Below, piece after piece: positions 35,446 through 46,670 of a stretch of 64,000 nucleotides of DNA. Position numbers and translations under genes: made by a program. Under the pieces are notes generated by a model that worked only from the letters and a program-made list of their open reading frames with translations, had not been told where the DNA came from and did no database searches. The stretch comes from Ancylostoma caninum. Taxonomy: Eukaryota > Nematoda > Chromadorea > Rhabditida > Ancylostomatidae. Each line of letters begins with the position of its first letter. Positions within the stretch are counted from its first letter, which is position 1. The DNA lies in NCBI GenBank assembly GCA_037903475.1, contig JBAJFG010000011.1, positions 579,001 through 643,000 of the forward strand, in the 5' to 3' direction.

Positions 35446-35634
35446 ATGGGGAGAGAGAAGCTACGGCGTTTCCATGCTCTCGTGTTTGCCGACTTAAACC
35501 GAGATTGCTTCGCAGAAATTCTTCCAGCAAAGAACAGGAAAACAGCAAGTGTGGTAAAGGCAGCACCCACGAAAAATTCCGCCCCTGAGTTTGTAGCGGA
35601 ATATAAGATTGTTGACGATGAAGAGTACGAGTGA
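35446..35634 (+). CDS. Possible small single-exon gene, 62 residues
   Basis: The ATG sits in the context AAGAAATGG. The product is basic at the N-terminus (GREKLRRFHALVFADLNRD) and ends in a very acidic tail (YKIVDDEEYE). AATAAA follows at 35735-35740, about 100 bases after the stop. There are no recognised domains, signal peptide or homologue, and no typical TTTCAG acceptor upstream. Chance cannot be excluded. Confidence 0.22.
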   Translation: MGREKLRRFHALVFADLNRDCFAEILPAKNRKTASVVKAAPTKNSAPEFVAEYKIVDDEEYE

Positions 35635-37690
35635 AGCGTTCAACCCCACCAAAACTCATGCGAAAAAGTTTTTTGGATGCTTCTGTTCTGGTAAGTTAGA
35701 GTAGAGACGTCGAGTTCTACGTATGGGATCGAACAATAAAGTCGATAATGCTATTATCAATGCCACCTATTTTCTTTGCGCTTCGGATATTTGGCTTGTC
35801 GAGCAGTTTTCTTGAAACAGAAAGAGCACAAAGAAAAATAAAGTGGGAGGCTTATTATAAAGACATAACTCGGGAAAAGAATAAAATCACATGGTAATTT
35901 TAAGAATCAAATAATTCAGAAACGCGCAATACTTGAGAAATTGGATGTTTCGAGTGAGAAAAAGAGGTCTATAGAGATTAATAATGTGTGAAAAGAAGTA
36001 AGTGGAAGAAAGCCAAGGATAAAAATGTAATTTTGGTCGAAATGAGTACGAAAACGTTAATATGAAGGGCTGCCACTCGAAGTCATGGCTCAATCAGCGG
36101 ATAGTTGCTATTTTTCGCGCTCCAAGGACGATTTTGGAGCTAGGTGGTAGAACTCGTAAAACGTACTGCCTACTGATCCTGCTAATCCAGGAATTACCTA
36201 TTATTACTCGTGATGGGGAAAGCTTTAGCTGGTACTGTTATTGCAGAAACGGCTCCACAATCGATTGAATCACGACTGGATCAATATCTAAGAAGCGCAG
36301 ATTTTCGTGGGTGCTGTCTTTAATGCGAAGGTCTCTAGAATATAGGATACCTGTGATTCTCAGAATGTAGGGGGTTGTTCTCTCATCATAGCACTTTTTA
36401 GAACAGCATCAACGCTCACCGCAATATTATGTGGATTTTGCGTGACCCTCTCGTAAACGTGACGGAAAGGCGAGGAGATGGTTAATCCAACCTTGAGTCG
36501 AAATTGTTTCCCTTGCTTTTTATCTGGAAACCGCAGGCATAGTCAATGCAACCTTTGGCATAGCTTATCTACTGAGCGAGATTGCATTCAAAGTTTCTTA
36601 GACGCAATTATTCAAGGTAAGCCCGCGTTGATGGAAATAGCTCAGATCTAACACTCTTAAATATTTCAGGAAACTGTTCAACTATTGCGTTGAAATAAGC
36701 CAGCAAACGTCGCAGAATCACCTATGCGTGTTTGAACATCAGATGTTCAAACACGACATACAAGGAATTTGCTTTCTTAAAAACCGTAATTGAACGTTTT
36801 CTCCGCATTCTTCAGATTTATTTGAAACAACGTCTCTTCTTCTCCCCAAATTTCTATCTTCATTCAGTTTGCTGAATTTCTTTGTTGGTACTTCAAAGTG
36901 TACGCGGATGCAATGATGAGTTCAAACAGGGCAGGGACGTAGCCAATCGTACAGAGAATATTACCATGTCGTGAAAGACAACATCAAAGGGGGAATATTA
37001 TTCGAGGGGGTTTAAGGAGTTTAAGCTTGGAGACAAGAGCCTCAAAGCCAGACCGATCTATGTGCAATCCGTATCGAAGAGATAGACGGATTGCGCGTGT
37101 AGTTTCACAGCGTCTCGGCCGCAGAATCGCTGCGGGACCTATTAAACTCTCCTTGGAGCATGCTCCCTCCACATTCTTCTTTCAGTTCCTTCCGTAATTC
37201 TGCAGAATAGGAATCCGTGTATCTTCTCGACAAGGACTGTACTCAAGGGGTGTCTCCGGAATAGGTAGTAGTGCCGCCTTCGTTCAGGAAGCAAGAAGCC
37301 TTCTATTAGAATGCAACTGCTAGGCTAACAAGCTCGCACATGAGCCCTGGTCCGCCAGATTCAGCTGCTACCCAAAGCAAGTATTCAGAACAATACTGCA
37401 ACATCGGGAGTCACCTACCTCTGAGAGGTGTGAAGGTGGCCTCTGTGATTTCCGCGGCAGAGAATTTCCACTCAGGCGATTTTTAGCGCTCCAGTGCAGA
37501 TTTTGTACAGGTCATATTAATAGCATTGTTTGGGGGGTTTAACAAGGCTGCTTAATCTTGAGATTACGAATAATTTTACGATCAGCGGGAAGCCAACTGT
37601 GAGAAGAATGTGTACTTGCCAACATTGGCTGTACCGACCATGAATTGGCATTTGTTTTTGCTGCTTGAAATCACACTAATAAGAGAAAGC
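35635..37690. other. Intergenic stretch with a near-perfect 29-nt palindrome
   Basis: No supported gene. The clearest structure is the hairpin at 36727-36755. Confidence 0.4.
36727..36755. repeat. 29-nt hairpin palindrome
   Basis: CGTGTTTGAACATC at 36727-36740 pairs exactly with 36742-36755 around a single A. Confidence 0.85.
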
Positions 37691-37692
37691 TC

Positions 37693-37698
37693 TTTATT
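37693..37698 (-). terminator. Polyadenylation signal AATAAA of the first NLP-like gene
   Basis: AATAAA on the minus strand, about 118 bases after the stop codon of the 37816-38147 gene. The flanking sequence (TTGTAATAAAGAG) is conserved near 43257-43270 after the paralogue, where the hexamer is AATGAA. Confidence 0.6.
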
Positions 37699-37815
37699 AC
37701 AACATACAATACATGAATAACATAGTAGTTCTTCACGAAAGTGCATCACATAAAGTTAGTCGGTCGAGATAGGTGAGTTGAGTTGAGTTTTACTGCATGT
37801 CGCTTAATCATTGCT

Positions 37816-38147
37816 TTATCCCCATCCCCATCCTCCTCCAAATGGACGGCCCCAGCCACCTCCTCCCCATCCTGGTCTCCCCCATCCACCACCCCATGGA
37901 CGGCCCCAGCCGCCTCCCCACGGTCGTCCCCAGCCGCCGCCATAGCCCCATTGTCGTTTGGCTCGGATTAGTGGAGCACTGAAAAGAGGCAATTCTTTTA
38001 TTCATACGATTATAGGGCGGAAATAAGTCCTGGGTTCATTTACCTTTCAGGAGCTACGCTATCATCAAAGTCAAGCGTTGACGGTACAGCAAATGCAGAA
38101 CATGCTGCTAACAAGGCGAACAGAAAACATACGCTTAGTAAGCGCAT
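37816..38147 (-). CDS. NLP-type Gly/Trp-rich antimicrobial peptide precursor (paralogue 1)
   Basis: Two exons, 38044-38147 and 37816-37978, give 267 nt coding 88 residues. TTTTTCAGA before the ATG fits SL trans-splicing. Residues 1-20 are a signal peptide (LLSVCFLFALLAACSAFA). A short acidic propeptide ends in a dibasic AKR site. The mature chain of 45 residues starts QWGYGGGWGRP and consists of GGGWGRP-type repeats, ending WGWG, so a C-terminal amide is possible. The layout (signal, propeptide, KR, then QWGYGG) matches the nlp-27 to nlp-34 group of C. elegans, epidermal antimicrobial peptides induced by infection and wounding. Orthology to a single member cannot be stated. Splice phase and exon 1 length (104 nt) are identical to the paralogue at 43377-43735. 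Confidence 0.88.
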
Positions 38148-40906
38148 TCTGAAAAAAAAGTACTGGATTAACGAAGGATTACTTTCGTATACAATAAGAA
38201 CGGGAGGAGGACGGTTTTGAATTTTGCATTGTCTACAAATCCATACTACCACAGAATTTTCTCGATTTCCATTCACTGCAAGTTAACAAAGCCGGTGAGA
38301 TGAAAACAGCACTGGAATGGAACCACATCATGGACACTTTTTAGGGAGATTTTAGGGTTTTGTCATTCTTTGTGTAATACTCTCCTAATTTCTTCGTCTA
38401 GTGTCGAGAACGCAACTGGGGGTAGGCACTTGCTTTTCTTTCGTTTCTTTTTGTTTGGTTAAACTTCTCTTCAAACAATTTCAGAACGTGAAAACGACGG
38501 GGAACGAACCCTTGAGCTGTGCAAAATTTATTTGTCATCGTGGAAGGCGTGAAATTGTTCGTTTCTGTAAAAGAAAGACTTGTGTGCGCTGTACAAATCT
38601 AAAGCTAAGAGGGATAAACATTGTCGAGTCACTGCAAGTTTGGTTCATATCCATCCAACATGAAAGGGAAAAGATTACGCGTCAAGTAAGCCCCTGCTTC
38701 TAACAATACATTACATTGAATAACCACAATTGCTTGAAAAAAACTATGTGCTAGGGGTAACCTGCATAGAAAGTAGTAAAGGAAACAGTAGCTAGGTAAA
38801 TGAATAAATTACGATCATTCAGACACTCTATAAAAGCTATTTCCCGGATTGAAAGCATGAATATGGGTGCGATTCACCCTAATGCTCTGGATGTGGTGAG
38901 CCTTTATCTGCGTAAGATGCTTGAACGTTTGGGAAAGAAAGATTTCAGGGCTCTTCAGTACACTTTACTCTCATGCTGGAGCACTCTTTGATTGCTGACT
39001 AACCCCGAGATTCATGAACAGTCCCTGGCTGGTTACGAATCACTAGCTTTTTCAGAGTTTAGAAGTCCTAGAGACAAAATTGGACATACGTAGCTTGCCG
39101 GAACTTTCTCGGCTTAGTCGGTTATGACAATTTAACGTGTAGATGGGTATGAGCTCCCCCGGTTACCTTCAGTAATCCTGGAATTGTATTGGAAGGAATT
39201 GTAGAAGAATCTTCAAAATAGAGATTGTTCGCAAAAGAACTGCTAGGGACGCATCGACTGCCACTTTTATACTGGTAGAGTCAGTAGCTGGTGGTTGTTT
39301 TTCAGAAGGTGTTATGGTGACTCGTGCACTCTTCGCTCAACAGAACTTGAAATCACTACTGTTTGCCAAGGAGACATAGAAAATTTACTACGTTTAGCGT
39401 ACAAGTTACTATGAAGCTGACACAAACATCACGTGGTTCGATTACTTCTGCTGAATTTTTGACGGCAGAGTGATTCAATTTGTCTGAGATGGGCGAACGT
39501 TGATGTTATAACCAGGTAAGGGATGACGTGGTCGTTTCTGACCTTGAATTTTGTCAGTTTTGGCTATTGTTGCACCATAGATCAGAAGTCGAGATACAGG
39601 TGAGAATCATAACATCCTCTACTGATTGATTTACTGGTTGGGATCGAGTCCACTCTTGTGCAAAGAACAACCAGTAGCACTACTGTTATCTGGGGAAGGT
39701 GAAATGACGTAAGTTGATGTAGTGATGTCGACATCAGACAAAAATCTCTTACGAGAAGACTTCACTTGGAACGCTTTGGTATTAAGACATATGCTTAACA
39801 TATGTCTTATTTGTTTATTCGTTTATTTTTGCACTCATGGTTCTTTACAGGCCTCACCAAAAAAGCCGCTTAACACGAGGCTGAGGTAAAATTGAAATAA
39901 ACAAAAAGAAAAACCGGAACCAAATAGCAAACCAAACATAGAGAAAATGAAACAGTATTTTATATTAATAACTTACACAGTGGCTGTAGGAGAGTTTCAT
40001 TGTTCCAAGCTCTGGTTTTTTTGGAGAGCAATTTTTGGATATATTCGAGTATTCGAATAAATACAGAACAGACGCCTCATCTCCGTCTTCGTGCCTGTTG
40101 GAAACTTCCTTCGCTCACCGTAATTAAATTGCCAGCCCCATATACCATAGCTCTACTCCCATCCACCAGACCCGTTACCCAAACCTTTCACATGATTATC
40201 AATAGTGCGGCGCTTTCAAAAATTTCCGATAGGAAGATAAATGAAATTGCCATCCAAGAGCCAACAACCTCAATCTGGTGCCTAGCTAATAGCTTGTAAG
40301 CTCTGCGAGGATTTACACTTAGTTTTCAACCTGCCACGACCCTGCAGGGGCGGAATCACCTTCCTACTCACTGAACATAATTTGCCGAAGTTCTGTATGG
40401 GAAATTGTACTTCAGATGCTGCGAAGATAGCCAACGTTCTCATCACTCTTCGTTGTTGTAAGTAAAATAAGAAAAAATGAAGGCGCAGACGCCATCCTGG
40501 CCGTCGTCATTAAACCCTGACGATTCGCTCCATATCACAATTGAATGCAGTAAATTTCTCATTCTGGCTGATTTTGGAGAAAGCTGTCGTCTCATTCAAA
40601 ATCAAAATATTGTTACCGCTATAACCTGCTGCATAGGAGCCTGGATACAAAAAAGAAGGCTGATACGGCTTCCGAGAAAAGCTACTAACCCTTGAGCGCA
40701 AGCGTTACAGCCGCTGGAAGATATCTTGAAAACTGTCCAACAATTATCTATCATTCAATGGCAAACCAGCTCACTGATACTGGACGGGACAGCTATCCTA
40801 CAGCTACTGTGTTAACCATACAAAGCTCATTCAGGAATTTTGACAAGCACTAAAATATTGCTGGGTGCTAATATCCGACCAACCTGTAGCTCCGTTAGTA
40901 ATCACT
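38148..40906. other. 5' flank of the first NLP-like gene
   Basis: No further gene is supported. It holds the conserved TATA module at 39240-39335 and a small hairpin at 39784-39808 (AAGACATATG arms). Confidence 0.4.
39240..39335 (-). promoter_or_regulatory. TATA-containing module upstream of the first NLP-like gene
   Basis: On the minus strand TATAAAAG lies at 39264-39271, followed by TGGCAGTC and preceded by AAAAACAACCA and CACGAGTCA blocks. The same order of blocks occurs at 44990-45095 upstream of the paralogue. The module is 1.1 kb from the ATG, so it would drive a long outron or an unrecognised 5' exon. Confidence 0.45.
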
Positions 40907-41350
40907 TCCAATCCACATTTCAGCTTGGCACTATTAGCGGACCACTCGCGCTACCTTGATTGTCAGCGGCTGTGATAACTACTGTAATCCTCTTTTGGAA
41001 ATTGCGCTTATGTTTCATTCAGGTAAAGCGTAGTACTGAACATATTTCATTGTTTAGCCCTGTATGCGATAATATGCTTTGTATGTTATTGCTACCTCCA
41101 GTTGTTTGACGGAACTCGTTTATTATCGGGCTGACGATTCGACTTACACGTCTTCTCCGGAGGCCTGGAAGTGGTGCAAGACCCAATTATATGTTCTCAG
41201 CCGCCAAATCTTGCTTGCCCTCTTGGCTAGTGCCACTTCCCTCCGGATGAACTAAACAAAACGACGGTAATTATCACAGCCGACGACAAGTCATGTATCG
41301 CGAGTGGTCCGCTATTAGTGCTCGAGCTGGAATGTGGATTGGAAGTGCTC
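40907..41350. repeat. 444-bp inverted-repeat element
   Basis: 40907-40982 pairs imperfectly with 41266-41350; shared blocks include CACTTCCAATCCACATT, TAGCGGACCACTCGCG and CGGCTGTGATAA. The interior (about 280 bp) has no gene. It is probably a MITE. Confidence 0.7.
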
Positions 41351-42240
41351 ACCAACGGGCAAACAACAGCTTGTCCGGAAATTACCTGCCATAGATCTTA
41401 CATACACGCCCTGGGGGCGGGTCGTCACGTGACAAGGAGCAAGTAGAGCATACGACATGAAGGGCAGAACACAGCTTGGACGACATCACAGGTAATCGGG
41501 CGGCAGCTATCAACCTCAACGCAGCCGAAGTACGAGGTGTGGTGCTCGCAGCAGGCGGAATGCTGCAGTTCTTCCCATGCAGCAATGTCTGCCTTTCATT
41601 TCTCGAGAGTTTGGCTTGGCGGGCTATGCTGCGTCTACCTTATCCGGTTTTTGAAGTATGAATCCAGAGATTCGGAAACGGCTAATACGCCGCGAAGCCG
41701 TTGCTCCAACAGTTATAGTGCGACGTCAAGCTAATTTCGCTTCCTCACATGCAGCCATTCTTCCCCCAATGGCTGTTATTTGCATGATAGTATCTCGTTT
41801 GCAAACCATAAATTCGGATTGTCAACTCAGTTTGGATGCAGAGCTAATAAAATGAGCATGAGCAAATGTGCTCAGTAGGCACATGCTTATTCAGCCTTCT
41901 CAAAAATTTTTCCGATAGCGCACGAGATTTCTGCAACAGCGACTATGGATCCAACAACGCGGCTGGTTTCTGCTCCCCTCAAGCCAATGTACTGACAATG
42001 AGTGAAAGTGTTAGGACGTTTTCTACTTCCATTTCTGAGAAATATCATCGCTAGTGAGCAAAGTCGGATCTTATCTCTCCTCTGTGCACAACAATACAAT
42101 TTGCAGAACTCGTATGCTAACGTGCACGATTAACGGGAGAACATCTGTTGCACTACAACTGGTACATATCTTGCGACCTTCGTTCTGCAGTTTAGCAGAC
42201 AATCTTGTCACGCCTACTGCCAACAAAGTTTGGAGTAACA
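41351..42240. other. Spacer between two foldback elements
   Basis: Short open frames only. No feature was recognised. Confidence 0.45.
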
Positions 42241-42488
42241 CAATACCATGGGATCACCTGAGATTTAAGGTAAGTTGACGAACCATAAAGGGAAGATAAT
42301 CATAAGTAATACTTCGAAGAGGTATAAAGATCGCCCTTGTGATTTTCACGAAGGTGCACCTTATTGTAAGATTCACCTCCGTGGAAATCACAAGGGCGAT
42401 CCACATACCCTGGGAAGTATTACTCACTATTATTATTCCGGTATGATTCGTCAGCTTGCCGTAACTCTCAGGTGATCCCATGGTATTG
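42241..42488. repeat. 248-bp foldback (full-length hairpin)
   Basis: The segment is an almost complete hairpin. CAATACCATGGGATCACCTG at the left pairs with the right end up to 42488, and inner blocks such as GATCGCCCTTGTGATTT pair across the centre at about 42365. No gene. It is a hairpin-type MITE. Confidence 0.8.
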
Positions 42489-42709
42489 AGAGATCGCAGG
42501 GAGGAGTTTGGTCAATTTTGAAAACGGATTTGAAATCAGCGTTGCAAACTGCATGAGTGCATGAGACCATATACAACTTGTTAAGAATGGCCACACTGAC
42601 CAAGTATCCTTCCCTTGTTAGCTATGCGGAACTTATTGCACATCTAAAGAATTTTATGGTTATAGAACGTCTTCTACGAGTGGACAGAGATATATGGGCT
42701 GGTGCTTAA

Positions 42710-43134
42710 AGGCAGTGTGTCACCTCCTTTTCGTGCTTGGGGTTTCAGCGGATTCTGAATCTTCTCGAGGCAATGAATCTAGCGGTATACATAACTTATT
42801 ACAAAACGGGCTCTAAGCCGTTTTATTAACGTTTTTCGGGATGGGATTTGGAACAGTTTGTTGCTTCGAGTGGACGTGGGAAGCCGTTGATCTTATCGAT
42901 CGGACACGTCCAGACGTGTTGGCCAACGTTGCAGCCGTGGCGGGCAGCCAGCACAGTCACGGACTGCTCGCCCAAGTGGTCCGTGAACTACAAGTTCGGG
43001 CCCTCCGAAAACGGGGTTTTATGCGTTACATTACAATTTTATGCGTTTTATCGTACATCATTTAACTCAGCGTGACGAGCAGGTCTATACTCTGTTGATA
43101 TCTACAAGCAACGGAACGAGGTGACACACTGCCT
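42710..43134. mobile_element. TTAA-flanked MITE, 425 bp
   Basis: TTAA borders lie at 42706-42709 and 43135-43138. The terminal inverted repeat AGGCAGTGTGTCACCTC is exact at both ends. No transposase. The ends differ from the TTAA element at 1766-2742, so it is a separate family. Confidence 0.75.
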
Positions 43135-43376
43135 TTAAGTAAGGAGATTAAGTACCGTAAAAACGTCAGGTGTGATGAAGTGTTTTTGTCACGTTTGGTG
43201 GAACCCTTTATCGATGACTGTACAGTTGCTGTCGACAACCACAGTAATAGAAGAAATGCTCTTCATTACAACATACAATACATGTGCAATACAGTAGCTC
43301 TTCAAAAACCTATCACATGAATTAGTCGAATGAGAGCTGTGTTGAGAGTTTCGGTGAAAGCTGGTAGTCAGTCGAG

Positions 43377-43735
43377 TTATCCCCAACCGCCTCCCCAGCC
43401 ACCATATCCCGGTCGGCCCCATCCACCGCCCCAGCCTGGACGGCCCCATCCGCCGCCCCAGCCTGGACGGCCCCATCCGCCGCCCCAGCCTGGACGGCCC
43501 CATCCGCCGCCCCATCCTGGACGTCCCCAGCCGCCGCCCCATTGTCGCTTCGCTCGATATTGTGGGGCACTGAAAAGAACACTTCTTTGAACATAGCAAA
43601 GTCTGAACAATAGTGAGGATGTAATCATCACCTTTCATGGGTAGCGATGTCATTCAGTTCGAGCGCTGGCGGCACAACTAATGCGGAACTCGCTGCTAGC
43701 AAGCCGAAGAGGAAATATACGCCTAATAGACGCAT
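43377..43735 (-). CDS. NLP-type Gly/Trp-rich antimicrobial peptide precursor (paralogue 2)
   Basis: Two exons, 43632-43735 and 43377-43569, give 297 nt coding 98 residues. TTTTCAGA directly before the ATG fits trans-splicing. The signal peptide is LLGVYFLFGLLAASSALV; a propeptide ends APQYRAKR. The 55-residue mature chain is Q followed by five exact WGGGWGRPG repeats and a YGGWGGGWG end. It shares the exon pattern, splice phase, KR site and 3' UTR with the gene at 37816-38147, so the two arose by duplication and differ mainly in repeat number and composition. By analogy with C. elegans nlp-27 to nlp-34 the product would be a secreted epidermal antimicrobial peptide. The DNA repeats (27 bp each) are nearly identical, so copy number may vary between individuals. 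Confidence 0.9.
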
Positions 43736-44989
43736 TCTGAAAAGGAAGGTAATAAGATTCTAAGGAATTAGTTCTGAATACATAGGAAGTCAGCACGCCA
43801 CGGTTTTGGATCCCGAGAGTAAGTAATCCACGAAATTTCCCTGAGTTCAGCTCTCAGCACTCAAACTAACAAAAAAAACCAGCTTTCTTGGGCCTACGCG
43901 CCTACATACACTAGAGAGGAATCCAAGAGCTGGAAAAGTTTGTACATTGTTTAAAATTCCACCTGCTAAAATCACTCAGTATCTGTCTGTGCGTTTGCTT
44001 AGATATCAGGAATTGTGAACTTCTTCAGTGAAAAGATAATCTGTTTTACAAGCTAATAGGGTTAATGGGGGTATGCATAGCTCCATTTATTAGGTTGAGG
44101 AATTATAAATGCCCGTTGTCTTCGTGCTCATATTTCTCAATTGTATTGGAACTTTTGAATGTTAGTCTGTGTTCATTTCAAAGAGCGATACACTCAGCGT
44201 CTACTGATAAAAGAATTTCTTAGGTTCCTCCAACTCCAGATATTTAAATAAATTTGGAATGTGACTGATCAAAATAGTTGAATTTTCTTCTGCATGTTGT
44301 ACAAATTTGGACAGAGGGTTATCACCTGTAGAACTGGACCAAACTTCATGGATTGACGTTAGAGAAACTTTCTCCTGCTGCTCCGTCATATCCCTCCAGA
44401 AAACGACTATTCGAAAATACCCTCAAACTAGGGCAACTGAACCAAAATTCATTGTGCCAATCAATTTTTCGACTGCATGCATTACCATATTTGGATTTCG
44501 GTGTCCCTCAAATACCCGCCTCATAGCCAACGTCTGGCTCTACCAAAATGTTGTTTGTGTCCGTGGACCAATCGTTCCTTGGAGGAGAAAAACTCTAAAA
44601 AGTTTGACGGAACCAGGATTCGGATGGGTAAATATTTTGACGCACAGCGAGCAGAACACTCTAACTAGAGCATTGGTTTCTTGTGTGAAAGAAAGCGAAG
44701 AATCACTGATTAAGAAAAAGAATGTCTCTTGTATTGGTCTATTGAACCTTGGCCTTGACAAAAAATTTTATTTGCTCCTCGAACGAACATTTAGAACTCC
44801 TCAGCCTAATACAATATATTCACTGAGTAGCTGCACAAAAGATGATTCTTTTTGACCGGTACTATTCATAACGTTTTGCTCGAGGAAATAGTCATTTGTG
44901 GATGATCTTAGGCCTAGTTTATGAAGATTGCCACAGGAGGTGTTGAGAACGTATAGAACAGGAATCAAAAGATACAAAAGGAATTCCAC
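43736..44989. other. 5' flank of the second NLP-like gene
   Basis: A 182-codon plus-strand open frame (44307-44855) has no recognisable motif and a composition consistent with chance. Otherwise nothing was recognised. Confidence 0.4.
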
Positions 44990-45095
44990 GAAAGACAGTG
45001 TTAGCGGGGCGCAGACTGCCGCTTTTATACTTGTAATGTCAGCGACTGCTGGTTGTTTTTCTAAAAATGTGTCGATGACGCGTGCATTTTTCACT
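44990..45095 (-). promoter_or_regulatory. TATA-containing module upstream of the second NLP-like gene
   Basis: TATAAAAG on the minus strand at 45022-45029, followed by CGGCAGTC and preceded by AAAAACAACCAGCAG and a CACGCGTCA block. It closely resembles the module at 39240-39335. It lies 1.3 kb from the ATG. Confidence 0.45.
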
Positions 45096-46402
45096 TAAGT
45101 GGTCCTGGAATTACCGGCAAGTGAGTTTACTTCAGGATTTTTACCGTTTGGTGTCCAAATTGCTAAAATACCAATGTTAACATAACGTGATTCGATTATT
45201 TCTACATACTAGTTTTTAGCGATGGACTGGTTTGGTTTGTATGAGGGTGGCGCGAGAATGTTCTAATTCCAAAACGAATAACATGGTCATGTCCGAGTTT
45301 CATTTCGGTCAGCTTTATTACTTGCTACATTATAGGCTGAAAGCTGAGAAAGCTGAATAGGTGGAAAACGTGAAATTCTGATTCGACAAGTTTCCCTTCG
45401 AATCAAGCCTACCGCAGGGATCAATTCCTATCAAAACTGTTTACGACTTTTGGGCTTTTTTGAAGTGAGACGACTGGATGCAGAACCAGAAAATAAACTA
45501 ATTATGGTATCTTTCCCGTAGTGGAGTTTTCGAGGTGTTTTTTTTGCAGCGAAAACTTTTCTTTGCAGATTCTCCAAGAATGAAACAGGCATTTGCATAT
45601 GGTGCATTCATCTAATTTCACTTCTCTCCTTTCATTCTTGAAAGTGTCGTCGTAAGGATATTCAAAAAATAAGGAGCGAAACATCACATCCTCGTCTCCA
45701 AACCATCCACTAAATAATATCCTCCACTTAGTTTAACCTAGCTAAGCCCCTCTAAATTTACAGGTTTTTTCACCGTTGTGGTGGAATCACGCAAGTCGAA
45801 ATTTACCTTTGTGGCAAACTAAATTTACTTTTCAGCAGTAGACTGGAATGTTAAGTTTTGGAGATTATGCAGGGAAATTTACTGCCTGGTTTGACAACGT
45901 CGTAAGTACTCTCTGTGAACATATCTACAGTTACAGCCAAAATAATATGATAAAAATGGACCAGGGGATGCCGTCATCCAAAACGGTTGTCATAATCGTC
46001 TTCAGCATATTTGAAAACCGTTGTAGGTACATGTCTATATATGTCCTCACCGACTGCTGACCAAAAGTTGCGAAAAATCGATAGAATCAATGAATCGATA
46101 TCGCTAATCAAAATGGTTGTCACATTCATTTACTCATTTCAGATTTACTCAGCGTATTGAGGTACCGAAGAAGACATGTTCCCCTCCTCCCTCCACTCCT
46201 GAGCAAAAATAACGAAGAGTCAATAAAATCGATATAATCGATAAATCAGTCGATAGTTTCCGGTTTACAAAAATTAGCATGTAACCTCTGCCGGTCCGCG
46301 AAGGATGTGCATGCAAAATTTGGTCCGAATCGATTCATCCTCTGAGATTTCTATTCGGAACATACAAACACACACACAAACAAACTTTCACTCTTATATA
46401 TA
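45096..46402. other. Intergenic stretch with ATCGAT-rich repeats
   Basis: No gene is supported. From about 46075 to 46250 variants of AAAATCGATA/ATCGATAA recur. At 46357-46400 the sequence (CATACAAACACACACACAAAC then TTTCACTCTTATATATA) looks like the tail of a retroelement. Confidence 0.4.
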
Positions 46403-46670
46403 CAGTGGACGGCAATGGCGATGGCCCATCTGCGGCCGCGCGAAGGACGCAGCGCAACCGCTCAGCGCGCGACGGGACCGGTGTCGTCTGGTTCGGAATG
46501 CTATTTCTAGGCATTTTCTTTTCGATTTGGTCAAAAATCCTTGAAATCGGGCAGAAAAGCTCTAGATATAGCATAACAGCAGCAGAAAACATTGTTTACG
46601 ACGCGGGCGGCGCGGTTGCGCGGCGTGCTTCCTGAGGACGCAGATGGGCCACGGCCATTGACGTCCACTG
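46403..46670. mobile_element. TA-flanked MITE, 268 bp
   Basis: TA borders lie at 46401-46402 and 46671-46672. The ends are an inverted repeat of about 32 bp starting CAGTGGACG and including GGCCCATCTGCG. GC-rich blocks near both ends are also similar. No coding capacity. Confidence 0.8.

Noticed and set aside
35298..35570. Minus-strand frame with a signal-peptide-like start (GAAFTTLAVFLFFAG)
   Set aside because: The start codon is GTG, there is no upstream acceptor, and the rest of the frame shows no peptide pattern.
43330..43590. Pro/His-rich plus-strand frame opposite the second NLP-like gene
   Set aside because: It is the antisense reading of the WGGGWGRPG repeats. The minus strand has the signal peptide, introns and acceptor sites.
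44307..44855. 182-codon plus-strand open frame
   Set aside because: It has no recognisable domain, signal peptide or splice context, and one frame of this length is expected by chance in 64 kb.
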